This document shows, one piece after another, positions 1-9,561 of a DNA stretch of 55,859 nt. The stretch is from an uncultured Gammaproteobacteria bacterium (GTDB lineage: Bacteria; Pseudomonadota; Gammaproteobacteria; Pseudomonadales; Azotimanducaceae). A program made the translations under genes and the position numbers. The number at the start of each line of letters is the position of its first letter. The stretch's first letter is position 1. The stretch spans positions 1-55,859 of the forward strand of contig CAJXBG010000013.1 in assembly GCA_913050215.1 (NCBI GenBank), read 5' to 3'. The notes beneath the pieces were generated by a model. It was not told the origin of the DNA and searched no databases. It was given only the letters and a program-made list of their open reading frames with translations.

Positions 1-1
1 G

Positions 2-58
2 GTAATACTGGAGATCTGGCTGAGTCACCTTGTCTTTCAATCACTTCGCCTCAAATAA
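2..58 (+). CDS. possible C-terminal end of an upstream gene (partial)
   Basis: One plus-strand frame is open from the left edge to a TAA at 56-58 and would encode 18 residues (ending ...SLRLK), which look like an ordinary helical C-terminus. A regulator of the TetR type often lies just upstream of RND efflux pairs, but these residues are far too few to assign any family. A second frame is also open from base 1 to 84, so even the reading frame is uncertain. Confidence 0.25.
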   Translation, partial: VILEIWLSHLVFQSLRLK

Positions 59-180
59 TCACATATTTTTTTTGTTCGGCATAAAGTTCGGCCGCGTATA
101 GCAACCAAATCCGGTTTAGCGTCGTCGCATGTCTCAAAAGATATTGCGCATATTTAAACCACTCCTGGGACTGGTAAGGA

Positions 181-1371
181 ATGAAAGTGAACAAAGCTAT
201 TAAAATGATTGCGCCGGTGATCGTACTTGCCGGAGGTTTAGGGGCTTTTCTTGTTTTAGATTGGGCTAAGCCGGAACCTGAGAAAAAAGTAGATGAGCCT
301 CGGGCACTCAGCGTTTTTGTCAAGCACGTTGAAGGTGCCGATACTGAACTACAGGTCAGGACCGAGGGCGAGGTCAGAGCAAGAACCGAGGTCGATATCG
401 TCTCGCAGGTGGCGGGCCGCGTTGTTTCTGTTACCACGGAATTCACAGAGGGTGGCGTGGTTGAACCAGGGGTCACCTTGGTTGAAATTGAGGATCTTGA
501 TTACAAACTTGAATTGGCTCAGGCCAGGGCGAAAATGGCGGAAGCCGAAGTGGGGATGCAGACTGCTCTGGCCACAGCGGATGTTGCTAAGCAGCAGCTG
601 CGAAACGCGAAGGATGCTTCGCCCCTAGCTTTGAAAAAACCACAAGTAGCCGAAGCCAGAGCGCTACTCGCTGCTGCGGAAGCCAGTTACGAACAAGCAA
701 TGCTTAACCTTACGCGAACTAAAATTTCATTACCTTTTAGTGGCCGATTAGCGAGTATTGATGTGAATGTCGGTCAGTACGTAGCGCCCGGGACTCGTCT
801 AGCGCGAGCCTTTTCTACCGAGGTTGTCGAAGTCAGGTTGCCCCTTAACGACACGCAGCTTGCATCTTTGAATTTACCCATCGGTTTTGTCGCTGAACCT
901 GGTCATGCGCTGCCTGTCGTTTTTAAAGCCAACGTAGCGGGCAAGCAGCAGAGATGGCAAGGCAAGCTCACGCGTCTTGACGCTTCGATTGATAAAAACA
1001 CCCGAATGCTATTTGGCCTTGCTGTGGTTGAATCGCCTTACCAACGTAATGTTTCACAGCATCAGATGCCGTTAGCGGTAGGTCTGTATGTTGAAGCAGA
1101 GATTATCGGGCGGAAAATCAATGAAGGTTATGCCATCCCACGGGAAGGATTGCGTGCCGGAAACAAGGTTTTTGTGGTGAACGAAAATGGCCTGCTGGAA
1201 ATACGAGCCGTTGTAGTTGCCTACAGCTCCGAGCGGGAGGCAATTATTTCTAGTGGTCTTTCGTTGAATGAGAAAGTTGTTGTGTCGCCTGTGCGAAATG
1301 CGATTCAGGGCATGGCGCTCAAAACACTGGAAGCGTCGCTGGATGAGTCTGCGTTAGCGAGGCGGAATTAA
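181..1371 (+). CDS. RND efflux periplasmic adaptor (membrane fusion protein)
   Basis: This 396-residue HlyD/AcrA-family adaptor should bridge the inner-membrane RND pump encoded next to it and an outer-membrane channel. Residues about 9-28 form one hydrophobic N-terminal anchor or uncleaved signal segment. A lipoyl/barrel-sandwich half follows (around VDIVSQVAGRVVSV), then an Ala/Glu-rich alpha-hairpin at roughly 110-175, and the second lipoyl half (LPFSGRLASIDVNVGQYV). Beta-barrel and membrane-proximal domains complete the usual order. The length is normal for the family. The start is the ATG at 181, with a GGGA about 10 bases upstream. The pump gene begins 33 bases after the stop, so the two are almost certainly co-transcribed. 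Substrate cannot be told from sequence, and no outer-membrane factor gene is in view. Confidence 0.9.
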   Translation: MKVNKAIKMIAPVIVLAGGLGAFLVLDWAKPEPEKKVDEPRALSVFVKHVEGADTELQVRTEGEVRARTEVDIVSQVAGRVVSVTTEFTEGGVVEPGVTLVEIEDLDYKLELAQARAKMAEAEVGMQTALATADVAKQQLRNAKDASPLALKKPQVAEARALLAAAEASYEQAMLNLTRTKISLPFSGRLASIDVNVGQYVAPGTRLARAFSTEVVEVRLPLNDTQLASLNLPIGFVAEPGHALPVVFKANVAGKQQRWQGKLTRLDASIDKNTRMLFGLAVVESPYQRNVSQHQMPLAVGLYVEAEIIGRKINEGYAIPREGLRAGNKVFVVNENGLLEIRAVVVAYSSEREAIISSGLSLNEKVVVSPVRNAIQGMALKTLEASLDESALARRN

Positions 1372-1404
1372 TGCAGCATCGATGTCAATTGGACGGAAGA
1401 AAAC

Positions 1405-4400
1405 ATGCGTAAATTGATTGCCTGGTGGGCGACAAATACCGTTGCTGCAAACCTGCTGATGGTAGGCATTCTTTTAGCAGGCATCCTTGGTTTTATCTCG
1501 ATGGAAAGAGAAGCTTTTCCGAACTTCACACCTAATGAGGTTTCTATCGAGGTGACCTGGCTCGGCGCGGCACCACAGGAAATAGAAGAACAAGTGGTTG
1601 TTCGCATTGAAAACGCGATCGATAATATCGACAGTGTCTACCGCTACTACTCTTTTGCTGAGGAAAACTACGCGCGCATCGATGTGTCGACATTGCCTAC
1701 CGATGATATGGAAGGTTTTCTGAATGAGATTAAGAACGCGGTCGACTCGGTGAACTCGCTGCCGCGTGATATTGAGAAGCCGCAGGTCCGGCGCGTTGAA
1801 TATCGAAACGAAATGATCCGCGTTGCCGTCCATGGTGAAGTTGGCGAACGTGCATTGACCCGTCTTGCTGAAGAGCTTCGCGATGAAGTCGCCGCTTTAC
1901 CCTATATCTCCATCGTTGAATTGTTTGGCACTAGGCGGGAAGAAGTAACCATTGAGCTATCAGAGCAGGCGCTTCGTCGTTATGGACTGAGTTTCGAAGA
2001 GGTTGCCACGGCTATCCGCAGCAGTTCGATCAATTTGTCCTCCGGTAGCATTCGAACAGAAACCGGCGATGTATTGTTGCGTGCTCGAAACATGGCTGAC
2101 AATGAAGATGAGTTCAGCAATATCGTGATTCGTCAGTCACCTGAGTCAGGCATTATCCATGTAGGTGACGTCGCGCGGGTGGTGGATGGTTTTGAGGAGA
2201 ATGAAATCCTGGCGACCATGAACGGTGAACCTGCAGTGCTCTTGCAAATTCTCTCCTCGGACAATATGCAGGTGGTTAAATCGAGTAACTCGGTCAAAGC
2301 CTGGATGGAGGAGCGGCAAAAGACGTTGCCTGATGGTGTGAGTCTCTCTTTATGGTTCGACACCGCAGATATCTACAATTCCCGAATGAAAACAATTGGT
2401 AATTCAGCCTATATGGGGCTGATTCTTGTCTTTCTAGTGCTGATCTTGTCCCTGCGACCTAAAGTCGCGCTTTGGGTAACCGTGGGAATTGGCGTGTCAT
2501 TTCTGGGTGCTTTTGCCATGCTGCCGACAATGGATGTTTCATTGAATATCCTGTCGACTTTTGCCTTTTTACTGGTGCTGGGTATCGTTGTGGACGATGC
2601 GATTGTCGTCGGGGAAAGTATCCATCAGCATCATCACAAAATTGATGACCCGTTAGAGGCAGCAATTCAGGGTGCCAGTGCTGTTTCCAAACCGGTGGTT
2701 TTTGCTGTGCTGACGACGATGGTGGCGTTTGCACCATTCTTTTTTCTGAGTAGTGAAGATGCCCAGGTCACACGCCAGTTCTCTATTGTGATCACTCTTG
2801 CATTGGTAGTTTCCCTCATTGAGGCCTTTTTGATACTGCCGGCGCATCTTTCACAGCTTCAACGCCGGAAAGAATTGGGAAAAATTGGACGATTCCAAAA
2901 AAGTATTGAAGACAAGATTGTCGGCTTTTCTCAAACGTCCTATCGAGGCTGGATTGATGCTTGTGTTAATAATCGATACTTAACAGCCAGCGTGTTTATC
3001 GCAGCATTGACGGTTAGCTTTGGTATTTTTAGCAGTGGTTGGGTCAAGTTTTCGTTTATGCCTGAGGTTGAGAACGAATTGATTCATATCAACGTCGAGT
3101 TACCCACAGGCACACCCTATGCCCGGGCTTTGAAGGTGTTAGATCAGCTTCAGGAAGCAGAGCGTGAACTGATACGACAAGTTGAATCAGAGGCTGTCAC
3201 TGAGGGAGGCTCGGGTCAACTGATTGAGGGATGGTATACGAGGTCGCGCAGGGACAGTGTGATTGCTATCGTAAAATTGGCCCCTCCTGAGGTTAGGGAC
3301 ATGTCTGCCAAGGAAGCAGCATTAAGATTGCGTGAGTTGGTTGGCGAAGTGCCAGATGCCGATGAAATTGAAGTGAACTACACCATGAACAACTCAACCC
3401 CTAGGGTGAGCTACGTCATGCGCCACAAGGATCTTTCTCAACTAAAAGAAGCAGCCAAGGATGTTAAGCGTCATCTCTATGGTTATGACGGTACCTTTTA
3501 TGTCAGAGACAGCATGCGGGGTGAATTGGAAGAACTGCACATGCAGCTTTTGCCTGGTGCTGAAAAGTTGGGATTGACGCTGGCACAGGTTTCTCAACAA
3601 GTGCGGCAGGCATATTTCGGAGAGGAAGTTCAGCGCCTACCGCGAGAGACAGGTGACGTTCGAGTGATGGTGCGCTATCCGAAAGAGTTACGCTATAGCC
3701 TCGAGAGCCTAAATGATTTCAGAGTCAGGACCAACGACGGGCGCGAGCTCCCGTTATTGTCTGTGGTAGAAGTTGAGGTTGTTACTGGGGTTCAGCATAT
3801 CAGGCGTCGCGATGGAGAACGGATGGTACGTGTGACAGCGGAAGTGATGGGTGAGCTGATGAGCGATATCAATACCGACATGAAAGAGACCTTTCTACCT
3901 GTTATTGAAGAAAAATACCCTGGTTTAAAGATTGGCGTTGGTGGTGATGCTGAAAGCGAAGCATTGTTTTTGTCAGAACTCATGTCATTGTTCGCAATTG
4001 CGTTGTTTGTGATGTACGCGCTGATCGCGATCGCATTCCGTTCCTACTGGTTGCCGCTGTTGGTGATGACTGCGATACCTTTCGGGTTTATGGGCGCTGT
4101 TTATGGCCATCTTATGTTCAACGTATCGATGGCAATGTTCTCTTATTTTGGTATCGGTGCCGCTGCTGGTGTTGTTGTCAACGATAACCTTGTGCTCGTC
4201 GATTACATCGAAGGTTTGCGAGCGAAGGGCCATTCTGCAATCGAAGCCGTTGTCGAGGCAGGTATTGCCCGTTTCAGACCAATTTTGTTAACTTCAGTCA
4301 CAACGTTTGTAGGATTGATGCCTATCATGGCGGAACGTTCGACCGATGCACAGTTCCTCAAACCTGCTGTATTGTCGTTAGCATTCGGAGTGTTATTCGC

Positions 4401-4545
4401 GTTGTTTGTGAGCCTCTTTATGGTACCTGCACTCTACTGTATTGGTGACGACCTAAACAGATTTAGAAGGCGCTTGAAAGCATGGTTTTTGTTCAAAGTG
4501 AATCGAGCCCCTGTCGCTCATGTATCCTCTGGAGAAAGTCTGTGA
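1405..4545 (+). CDS. RND efflux transporter permease (AcrB/HAE1 superfamily)
   Basis: This 1046-residue protein is an inner-membrane, proton-driven efflux pump of the hydrophobe/amphiphile RND family. The N-terminal helix (around NTVAANLLMVGILLAGILG) is followed by a large periplasmic porter region, helices 2-6, a second periplasmic region and helices 8-12, giving the expected internal duplication. The proton-relay Asp pair typical of TM4 is present at D397-D398 (GIVVDDAIVVGE). The second-half counterpart is VVNDNLVLVDY around N926-D927. Length is typical (AcrB 1049). It lies 33 bases downstream of the adaptor gene, and the two would form a tripartite pump with an outer-membrane channel encoded elsewhere. 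It resembles the broad marine group annotated simply as efflux RND permease, and drug or metal specificity is not inferable. Confidence 0.93.
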   Translation: MRKLIAWWATNTVAANLLMVGILLAGILGFISMEREAFPNFTPNEVSIEVTWLGAAPQEIEEQVVVRIENAIDNIDSVYRYYSFAEENYARIDVSTLPTDDMEGFLNEIKNAVDSVNSLPRDIEKPQVRRVEYRNEMIRVAVHGEVGERALTRLAEELRDEVAALPYISIVELFGTRREEVTIELSEQALRRYGLSFEEVATAIRSSSINLSSGSIRTETGDVLLRARNMADNEDEFSNIVIRQSPESGIIHVGDVARVVDGFEENEILATMNGEPAVLLQILSSDNMQVVKSSNSVKAWMEERQKTLPDGVSLSLWFDTADIYNSRMKTIGNSAYMGLILVFLVLILSLRPKVALWVTVGIGVSFLGAFAMLPTMDVSLNILSTFAFLLVLGIVVDDAIVVGESIHQHHHKIDDPLEAAIQGASAVSKPVVFAVLTTMVAFAPFFFLSSEDAQVTRQFSIVITLALVVSLIEAFLILPAHLSQLQRRKELGKIGRFQKSIEDKIVGFSQTSYRGWIDACVNNRYLTASVFIAALTVSFGIFSSGWVKFSFMPEVENELIHINVELPTGTPYARALKVLDQLQEAERELIRQVESEAVTEGGSGQLIEGWYTRSRRDSVIAIVKLAPPEVRDMSAKEAALRLRELVGEVPDADEIEVNYTMNNSTPRVSYVMRHKDLSQLKEAAKDVKRHLYGYDGTFYVRDSMRGELEELHMQLLPGAEKLGLTLAQVSQQVRQAYFGEEVQRLPRETGDVRVMVRYPKELRYSLESLNDFRVRTNDGRELPLLSVVEVEVVTGVQHIRRRDGERMVRVTAEVMGELMSDINTDMKETFLPVIEEKYPGLKIGVGGDAESEALFLSELMSLFAIALFVMYALIAIAFRSYWLPLLVMTAIPFGFMGAVYGHLMFNVSMAMFSYFGIGAAAGVVVNDNLVLVDYIEGLRAKGHSAIEAVVEAGIARFRPILLTSVTTFVGLMPIMAERSTDAQFLKPAVLSLAFGVLFALFVSLFMVPALYCIGDDLNRFRRRLKAWFLFKVNRAPVAHVSSGESL

Positions 4546-4684
4546 GGGATGAGTGCCTTTGAAGCCAGTCATTCGGCCGGAGGAGCGCCATTTTTGTACG
4601 GAGCAGTAGAGCCGATCTTAAGCGCACCGAGCATAAATGTTACGACAGTTATATGAGTGGCCTTGTTGAGCACCTGACGTCAAA

Positions 4685-4712
4685 TTGAGTAGTATGTTGT
4701 TATCAATAATGT
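4685..4712 (+). promoter_or_regulatory. possible sigma-70 promoter for the APC transporter gene
   Basis: A TTGAGT at 4685-4690 and a TAATGT at 4707-4712 are separated by 16 bases in an AT-rich stretch. This would place transcription start near 4719, about 38 bases before the transporter start codon. The match is imperfect and was found by eye. Confidence 0.35.
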
Positions 4713-4756
4713 AATTCGCCCGTTGCGAGTTCGTATTGGTGCATACGGGACTCACC

Positions 4757-6100
4757 ATGGCGACAGAAGAAACCGCAAGTACGGGGAAAAAACCAACAAC
4801 ACCACTAGGCTTCTGGCGGGGTTGGTCACTGGTTGTCGGCGGTACCATCGGGTCAGGGATATTTACGCTGCCGGCATTGTTAGCGCCCTATGGATTGCTG
4901 GGTTTGGTTGGCTGGTTTATCGCCGGTTCCGGTGCATTGCTGATGGCATTTATGCTGGCCCGGCTCTCTATCAGAATGCCTGCCATTGGTGGTCCCTATG
5001 CCTATGCTCGAGCGGGTCTGGGTGACTTTGTGGGTTTCTGGGTAGGTTGGGGTTATTGGATCGCAATCTGGTCAGCTACCGCGGCTATCGCCGTCGCCTG
5101 TGTGGGCTATATCAGCTTTTTTCTGCCAATTCTTCGAGAGAGTTCATTGCTGGCTGCGACCGCCACACTGACACTCATCTGGTCGTTAACTGCGATGAAT
5201 ATTCATTCGATGGGATCTTCAGGTGGGTTTCAACTACTCACTACTTTTTTAAAAATATTGCCTTTGTTGTTCGTCGGGTTGTTAGGCTTTAGTGCAGGCT
5301 CAACAGATAATTTGCCGCCGTTTAACCCCAGTGGTGGAAGCCTATTTGCTGTCATTGCGACCAGTGTGACTCTGGTCATGTGGGCATTTGTCGGCCTGGA
5401 GGGCGGCACTGTGCCCGCAGCCGATATGGTAGAGCCTAAGAAAACCATTCCGCGAATCCTGATCTTCGGCACTTTGACGGTTCTCGTCGTCTATCTTGTT
5501 GCGTTTTCTGGTGTCATGCTCCTTTTACCTGCTGAGATGCTCAGCAATTCCCCCGCGCCCTTTGCTGATGCGACGGTAAAGGTCATTGGCACCATGGGCG
5601 CATCCTTGATTGCTATGGGTGCGATGATTTCGACCCTCGGGGCGCTGAACGCGCAGGTGTTGTTGTCTGGGCAAGTGGTAAGAGCCGTTGCACTTGACGG
5701 CTTGTTTCCCAAAATATTGAGTAAACTTGGCGTCCAGGGTACACCCTTCGTCGCCATTATCGTTTCCTCAATCCTGGCGAGTATTCTGGTGGCAATGAAC
5801 TACACGAAGGGATTGGTTGAAGCGTTTAATATGATGATTTTGTTGTCTACACTGACGACCCTCGTTCCTCTATCGTTCGCCGCCATTGCCGCATTGATAT
5901 TTTTGAAGCGTGATGATGCGAGTGCATCGCGAAGCCAGGGAATTATTGTGGCGGTGCTCGCCTTTCTTTACTCACTACTTGTTATTATTGGGGCCGGTGC
6001 AGAAACGGTTTTTTATGGTTTCATACTCTTAACCGCTGCGATGCCAATCTATGTGTTGGTCGCGAAGAATAGGGATGGCGAGAGCCAGAATGGAATTTAA
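4757..6100 (+). CDS. APC-superfamily amino acid permease or antiporter
   Basis: A 447-residue polytopic membrane protein with about 12 hydrophobic segments. The APC helix-1 signature GGTIGSGIFTLPA is near the N-terminus. The helix-6 region FVGLEGGTVPAADMVEPKK corresponds to the substrate-gating segment of AdiC/PotE/CadB-type carriers. The ATG at 4757 (MATEETAST) is preferred over an in-frame ATG at 4736 because the extra seven residues add nothing recognisable, though neither start has a strong ribosome site. The next gene, a dimethylargininase-type hydrolase, starts 14 bases after the stop. This suggests that the transported compound is arginine, a methylated arginine, citrulline or a related guanidino compound. 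That link is an inference from context; family membership is clear. Confidence 0.88.
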   Translation: MATEETASTGKKPTTPLGFWRGWSLVVGGTIGSGIFTLPALLAPYGLLGLVGWFIAGSGALLMAFMLARLSIRMPAIGGPYAYARAGLGDFVGFWVGWGYWIAIWSATAAIAVACVGYISFFLPILRESSLLAATATLTLIWSLTAMNIHSMGSSGGFQLLTTFLKILPLLFVGLLGFSAGSTDNLPPFNPSGGSLFAVIATSVTLVMWAFVGLEGGTVPAADMVEPKKTIPRILIFGTLTVLVVYLVAFSGVMLLLPAEMLSNSPAPFADATVKVIGTMGASLIAMGAMISTLGALNAQVLLSGQVVRAVALDGLFPKILSKLGVQGTPFVAIIVSSILASILVAMNYTKGLVEAFNMMILLSTLTTLVPLSFAAIAALIFLKRDDASASRSQGIIVAVLAFLYSLLVIIGAGAETVFYGFILLTAAMPIYVLVAKNRDGESQNGI

Positions 6101-6114
6101 ATGGAATTCGAAGT

Positions 6115-7017
6115 TTGAACAGTGAAACAGCGAAGGTTTTGGTCGAAAGCGCATGTAATGAGTGGGGGCCGATTGAATATATTGCGCTCAGAGAGGCGAA
6201 AGTAGCCTTTGAGAGCGACAGTAGGATTAGCCGGCAGTGGCGTCCGCTCAGGTTTCACAGTCAGCCGGAATTCGATGCTGCCGATGAGGAATATCAGTCT
6301 TTTGAAGCGCTCATCAGAGCAACTGGCTCCAATGTCATTCTGTTAGAGGGTCATGAGGTTTTGACGCTGGACAGTATCTATCCCCGGGACGCGCTGATTG
6401 TTGCGCCCCAGGGCCTGGTACTCTGCGAAATGGGAAGACCCAGTCGATCGAATGAACCAAAACTAAACGCCGCTGAGCTCGTCTCGCTCGGATTCCCTGT
6501 GCTCGGAGAAATTAGCCGACCCGGTACTTTGGAGGGCGGGGACTTTATCTGGCTGGACGAACGTCATGCGGCGGTTGGCTCGGGCCCAAGAACCAACCAG
6601 GAAGGTATTTCCCAGTTACGATATTTGTTGGGAAATGACATCGATTTACACGTGGTGCCCTTACCTGAGCCGGAGCACCCGGAAGATGTTTTTCATTTGA
6701 TGAGTATGATTTCTCCGTTAGACAAAGATCTGGCGCTAATTTATCGACCACTGATGTCTGAAGATTTTATGACTTGGCTCATGTCCCTGGGTATTGCGTT
6801 TGTAGAAGTGCCAGAAGAGGAATATTTGCCAATGGGGTGCAACGTGTTGGCTACTGGACCCAGACAAGTGATTATGCTCGATCGACTACCGGAAACAAAA
6901 AGAAGGTTAGAGCAGGCTGGTTGCAGTGTGACGACTTACAAGGGTGACGAAATTAGTCGCAAGGGAGAGGGTGGACCAACTTGTCTAACCCGGCCGCTGG
7001 TTCGAAGAAGGTCTTGA
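6115..7017 (+). CDS. dimethylargininase / amidinotransferase-fold hydrolase
   Basis: A 300-residue member of the guanidino-group-modifying (GME) superfamily, closest by eye to NG,NG-dimethylarginine dimethylaminohydrolase, which converts methylated arginines to citrulline plus methylamines. The catalytic set is visible: E140 in TLEGGDF, H194 in VFHLMS and the nucleophile C290 in GGPTCLTRP. Spacing is close to that of the Pseudomonas enzyme (E114, H162, C249). The substrate-binding YPRD segment also appears early ([10 protein letters not shown]). The start is TTG at 6115; an ATG at 6101 in another frame hits a stop at once. The gene follows the APC carrier by 14 bases, and its TGA shares a base with the recQ ATG. 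An agmatine- or arginine-deiminase-like specificity cannot be excluded. Confidence 0.8.
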   Translation: MNSETAKVLVESACNEWGPIEYIALREAKVAFESDSRISRQWRPLRFHSQPEFDAADEEYQSFEALIRATGSNVILLEGHEVLTLDSIYPRDALIVAPQGLVLCEMGRPSRSNEPKLNAAELVSLGFPVLGEISRPGTLEGGDFIWLDERHAAVGSGPRTNQEGISQLRYLLGNDIDLHVVPLPEPEHPEDVFHLMSMISPLDKDLALIYRPLMSEDFMTWLMSLGIAFVEVPEEEYLPMGCNVLATGPRQVIMLDRLPETKRRLEQAGCSVTTYKGDEISRKGEGGPTCLTRPLVRRRS

Positions 7018-8807
7018 TGAAAGATCCCCAACAAATTCTGCAGCATGTTTTTGGTTTTCCCGATTTCAGAGCGCCTCAGGATGAAATCATTTCAACACTG
7101 GTTGATGGTGGAGATGTTCTCGTGCTGATGCCGACCGGTGGCGGCAAATCCCTTTGTTACCAGATTCCAGCGATTGCCAGAGAAGGCGTTGGTGTTGTTA
7201 TCTCCCCACTCATCGCGCTGATGCAAAATCAGGTAGACGCCTTGAAGCAGTTGGGGGTCAGTGCGACTTTTTTGAATTCGACGCTTGCGTTTGAAACCGT
7301 TCACCGAATCGAGCAATCGCTGCGACAGGGAGAAGTCGATTTGCTTTATCTTGCGCCGGAACGTCTTGTTCAGCCCGCGACGCTGGCATTATTGCGTGAG
7401 CTCGACATTAGTCTTTTTGCCATTGACGAGGCACATTGTGTTTCCCAATGGGGCCATGATTTCAGGGCTGATTACCTGCACTTGAATATACTCGCGACGG
7501 AGTTTCCGAGTGTTCCAAGAATAGCGTTAACCGCCACAGCAGATATTAGGACGAGGACGGAGATTGTATCCCGACTTTCCCTTGATGACGCAAGGCAGTT
7601 TATCGTTGGTTTTGATCGTCCGAATATACGCTATCGCATTGCATTGAAAACTAACCCGCGACAGCAGCTATTACAGTTTTTGAAGAACGAGCACCGAAAT
7701 GATGCGGGTATCATTTACTGCCTATCTCGACGAAAAACTGAGGAAACAGCAACCTGGCTAAGTCAGCAGGGATTTGAAGCTTTGCCCTATCATGCGGGGC
7801 TGGATAGTGAAACCCGGGCTAAAAATCAGGCGCGGTTTCTAAATGAAGAAAGCATTATCATTGTGGCGACCATTGCATTTGGTATGGGTATCGATAAACC
7901 GGATGTGCGCTTCGTTGCCCACCTTGACTTGCCAAAAACGGTTGAAAGCTACTATCAGGAAACTGGCCGCGCCGGTCGGGATGGCGAAGCAGCAAATGCC
8001 TGGCTGGTTTATGGATTACAAGACGTAATCAAACTACGACAGATGATGGAAAATTCAGAAGGCAGTGATGAACACAAACGCGCTGAGCAGCACAGATTGA
8101 ATGCAATGCTGGGGCTCTGTGAGATCACCAGTTGTCGGCGTCATGCGCTGCTGCGTTACTTTGATGAGGATTCACCCGAACGGTGTGGCAATTGCGACAC
8201 TTGCATTGATCCTGTTGATACCTGGGATGGAACCGAAGCCGCCCAGAAGGCGTTGAGCGCTGTATTTCGTACGGATCAACGATTTGGGGTTAACCATTTG
8301 ATCGATGTATTGCAGGGATCTAAGACGGAAAAGATCCGTCAGTTTGAGCACGACAAACTGTCTACTTTTGGAATCGGGCAAACCCTGGATATCAATCAAT
8401 GGCGGTCGGTGTTTAGGCAGCTGGTTGCAAGGGGTTATCTCAGCGTTGACCTAGAACGTTACGGTGCACTTCGTCTGGAACAGAAATGTCGACCCTTACT
8501 TAAAGGTGAGCAGCAGATAGAGCTTCGCCGTGATAGCGGTAAAAAAGCGGTTGCTCGTCAGACTAAAACCCCGCTACCCGAGGATATTAATGTAGGGCTC
8601 TGGGAAGCGCTACGCGAATGCCGGAGGTTGTTTGCGGAGGCGCAGGGCGTGCCACCCTATGTCATTTTTCATGACAAAACCCTCCGCGAGATGGCTGAGC
8701 AGATGCCCCAAAATACAAGTGAATTTGGTTTGCTTACCGGTGTTGGGGAGCGAAAGCTCGAAAAATACAGTGAAGCGTTTCTGGCTGTCATTCAAGAGGC
8801 GCTCTGA
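7017..8807 (+). CDS. recQ: ATP-dependent DNA helicase RecQ
   Basis: A 596-residue 3'-5' DNA helicase acting in recombination and fork repair. Walker A ([14 protein letters not shown]) has K44, motif II is DEAH at residues 137-140 ([16 protein letters not shown]), and motif VI reads [10 protein letters not shown]. The RecQ zinc-binding cysteines follow (CEITSC, then CGNCDTC), then the winged-helix region and a C-terminal HRDC domain ending in [13 protein letters not shown]. Length is close to E. coli RecQ (609). I chose the ATG at 7017 because GAAGAAGG lies just upstream and the product then starts like other RecQ proteins; an in-frame TTG at 6981 would only add residues overlapping the hydrolase gene. 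The start overlaps the hydrolase stop (TGATG), so translation is probably coupled. Confidence 0.95.
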   Translation: MKDPQQILQHVFGFPDFRAPQDEIISTLVDGGDVLVLMPTGGGKSLCYQIPAIAREGVGVVISPLIALMQNQVDALKQLGVSATFLNSTLAFETVHRIEQSLRQGEVDLLYLAPERLVQPATLALLRELDISLFAIDEAHCVSQWGHDFRADYLHLNILATEFPSVPRIALTATADIRTRTEIVSRLSLDDARQFIVGFDRPNIRYRIALKTNPRQQLLQFLKNEHRNDAGIIYCLSRRKTEETATWLSQQGFEALPYHAGLDSETRAKNQARFLNEESIIIVATIAFGMGIDKPDVRFVAHLDLPKTVESYYQETGRAGRDGEAANAWLVYGLQDVIKLRQMMENSEGSDEHKRAEQHRLNAMLGLCEITSCRRHALLRYFDEDSPERCGNCDTCIDPVDTWDGTEAAQKALSAVFRTDQRFGVNHLIDVLQGSKTEKIRQFEHDKLSTFGIGQTLDINQWRSVFRQLVARGYLSVDLERYGALRLEQKCRPLLKGEQQIELRRDSGKKAVARQTKTPLPEDINVGLWEALRECRRLFAEAQGVPPYVIFHDKTLREMAEQMPQNTSEFGLLTGVGERKLEKYSEAFLAVIQEAL

Positions 8808-8856
8808 GGTAAAGTATCAGGCACAAATCAAAATTTAATTTTTCCAAGAGGGAAGT

Positions 8857-9543
8857 ATGGCGAGTCTGGAAGATGAACTAATCGTTGAGCAAATTCAGAT
8901 AGGACCAATGCAGAATTTTACCTATCTGGTGGGTTCGAAAAGTACGCGGGAGGTTGTCATCATTGATCCTGCATGGGATATCCCGGCATTGACCAATATG
9001 ATCAACGAGGCGGGGTATACCCTGACCGGTGCGCTTGTTACCCATTATCATCCTGATCACTGCGGGGGTTCTTTTGGTAAGAATACGGTTCAGGGAGTCG
9101 CAGATTTACTTGAAACCAACCCTGTTAAAATTTTTGCACATCGGCTTGAAGCAGATGGTGTTAAAAAAGTAACAGGCGTCTCAGAGTCAGATATTAAGCG
9201 GGTCGATTCCGGTGACAAGCTGAAGGTTGGCAACATTGAAGTGGAATTCTTGCACACGCCCGGGCATACGCCTGGCTCACAGTGCTTCAAGATTAAGAAT
9301 ACGCTGGTTTCTGGAGACACATTGTTTGTTAATGGATGTGGCCGGGTCGATCTGCCGGGTTCCAACTCCGAAGACATGTACCACAGTATTCAAAAGCTCG
9401 CCGCGCTGCCGAATGACACTATTTTATTGCCGGGTCATAACTATAGCGACGTGCCAAGTGCGACGATGGCCGACACTAAAAAAGCTAACGTCTACATGAG
9501 AATCGATAATTTAGAAAGTTGGAAAATAATGATGGGGCATTGA
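8857..9543 (+). CDS. metallo-beta-lactamase-fold hydrolase (glyoxalase II-like)
   Basis: A 228-residue zinc hydrolase of the glyoxalase II/ETHE1 group. The metal-binding motif THYHPDH is at residues 62-68. The further ligands are in HTPGHTPGS, GDTLF and the C-terminal LPGHNY, and the GCGRVDLPGS stretch is typical of hydroxyacylglutathione hydrolase-like and persulfide dioxygenase-like proteins. It may hydrolyse a thioester or oxidise a persulfide; the sequence alone does not decide. GAGGGAAGT upstream makes a good ribosome site for the ATG at 8857. The lactonase-family gene starts 18 bases after the stop, so the two probably share a transcript. Confidence 0.85.
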   Translation: MASLEDELIVEQIQIGPMQNFTYLVGSKSTREVVIIDPAWDIPALTNMINEAGYTLTGALVTHYHPDHCGGSFGKNTVQGVADLLETNPVKIFAHRLEADGVKKVTGVSESDIKRVDSGDKLKVGNIEVEFLHTPGHTPGSQCFKIKNTLVSGDTLFVNGCGRVDLPGSNSEDMYHSIQKLAALPNDTILLPGHNYSDVPSATMADTKKANVYMRIDNLESWKIMMGH

Positions 9544-9561
9544 GCACCAGAGGAGGGTGAT

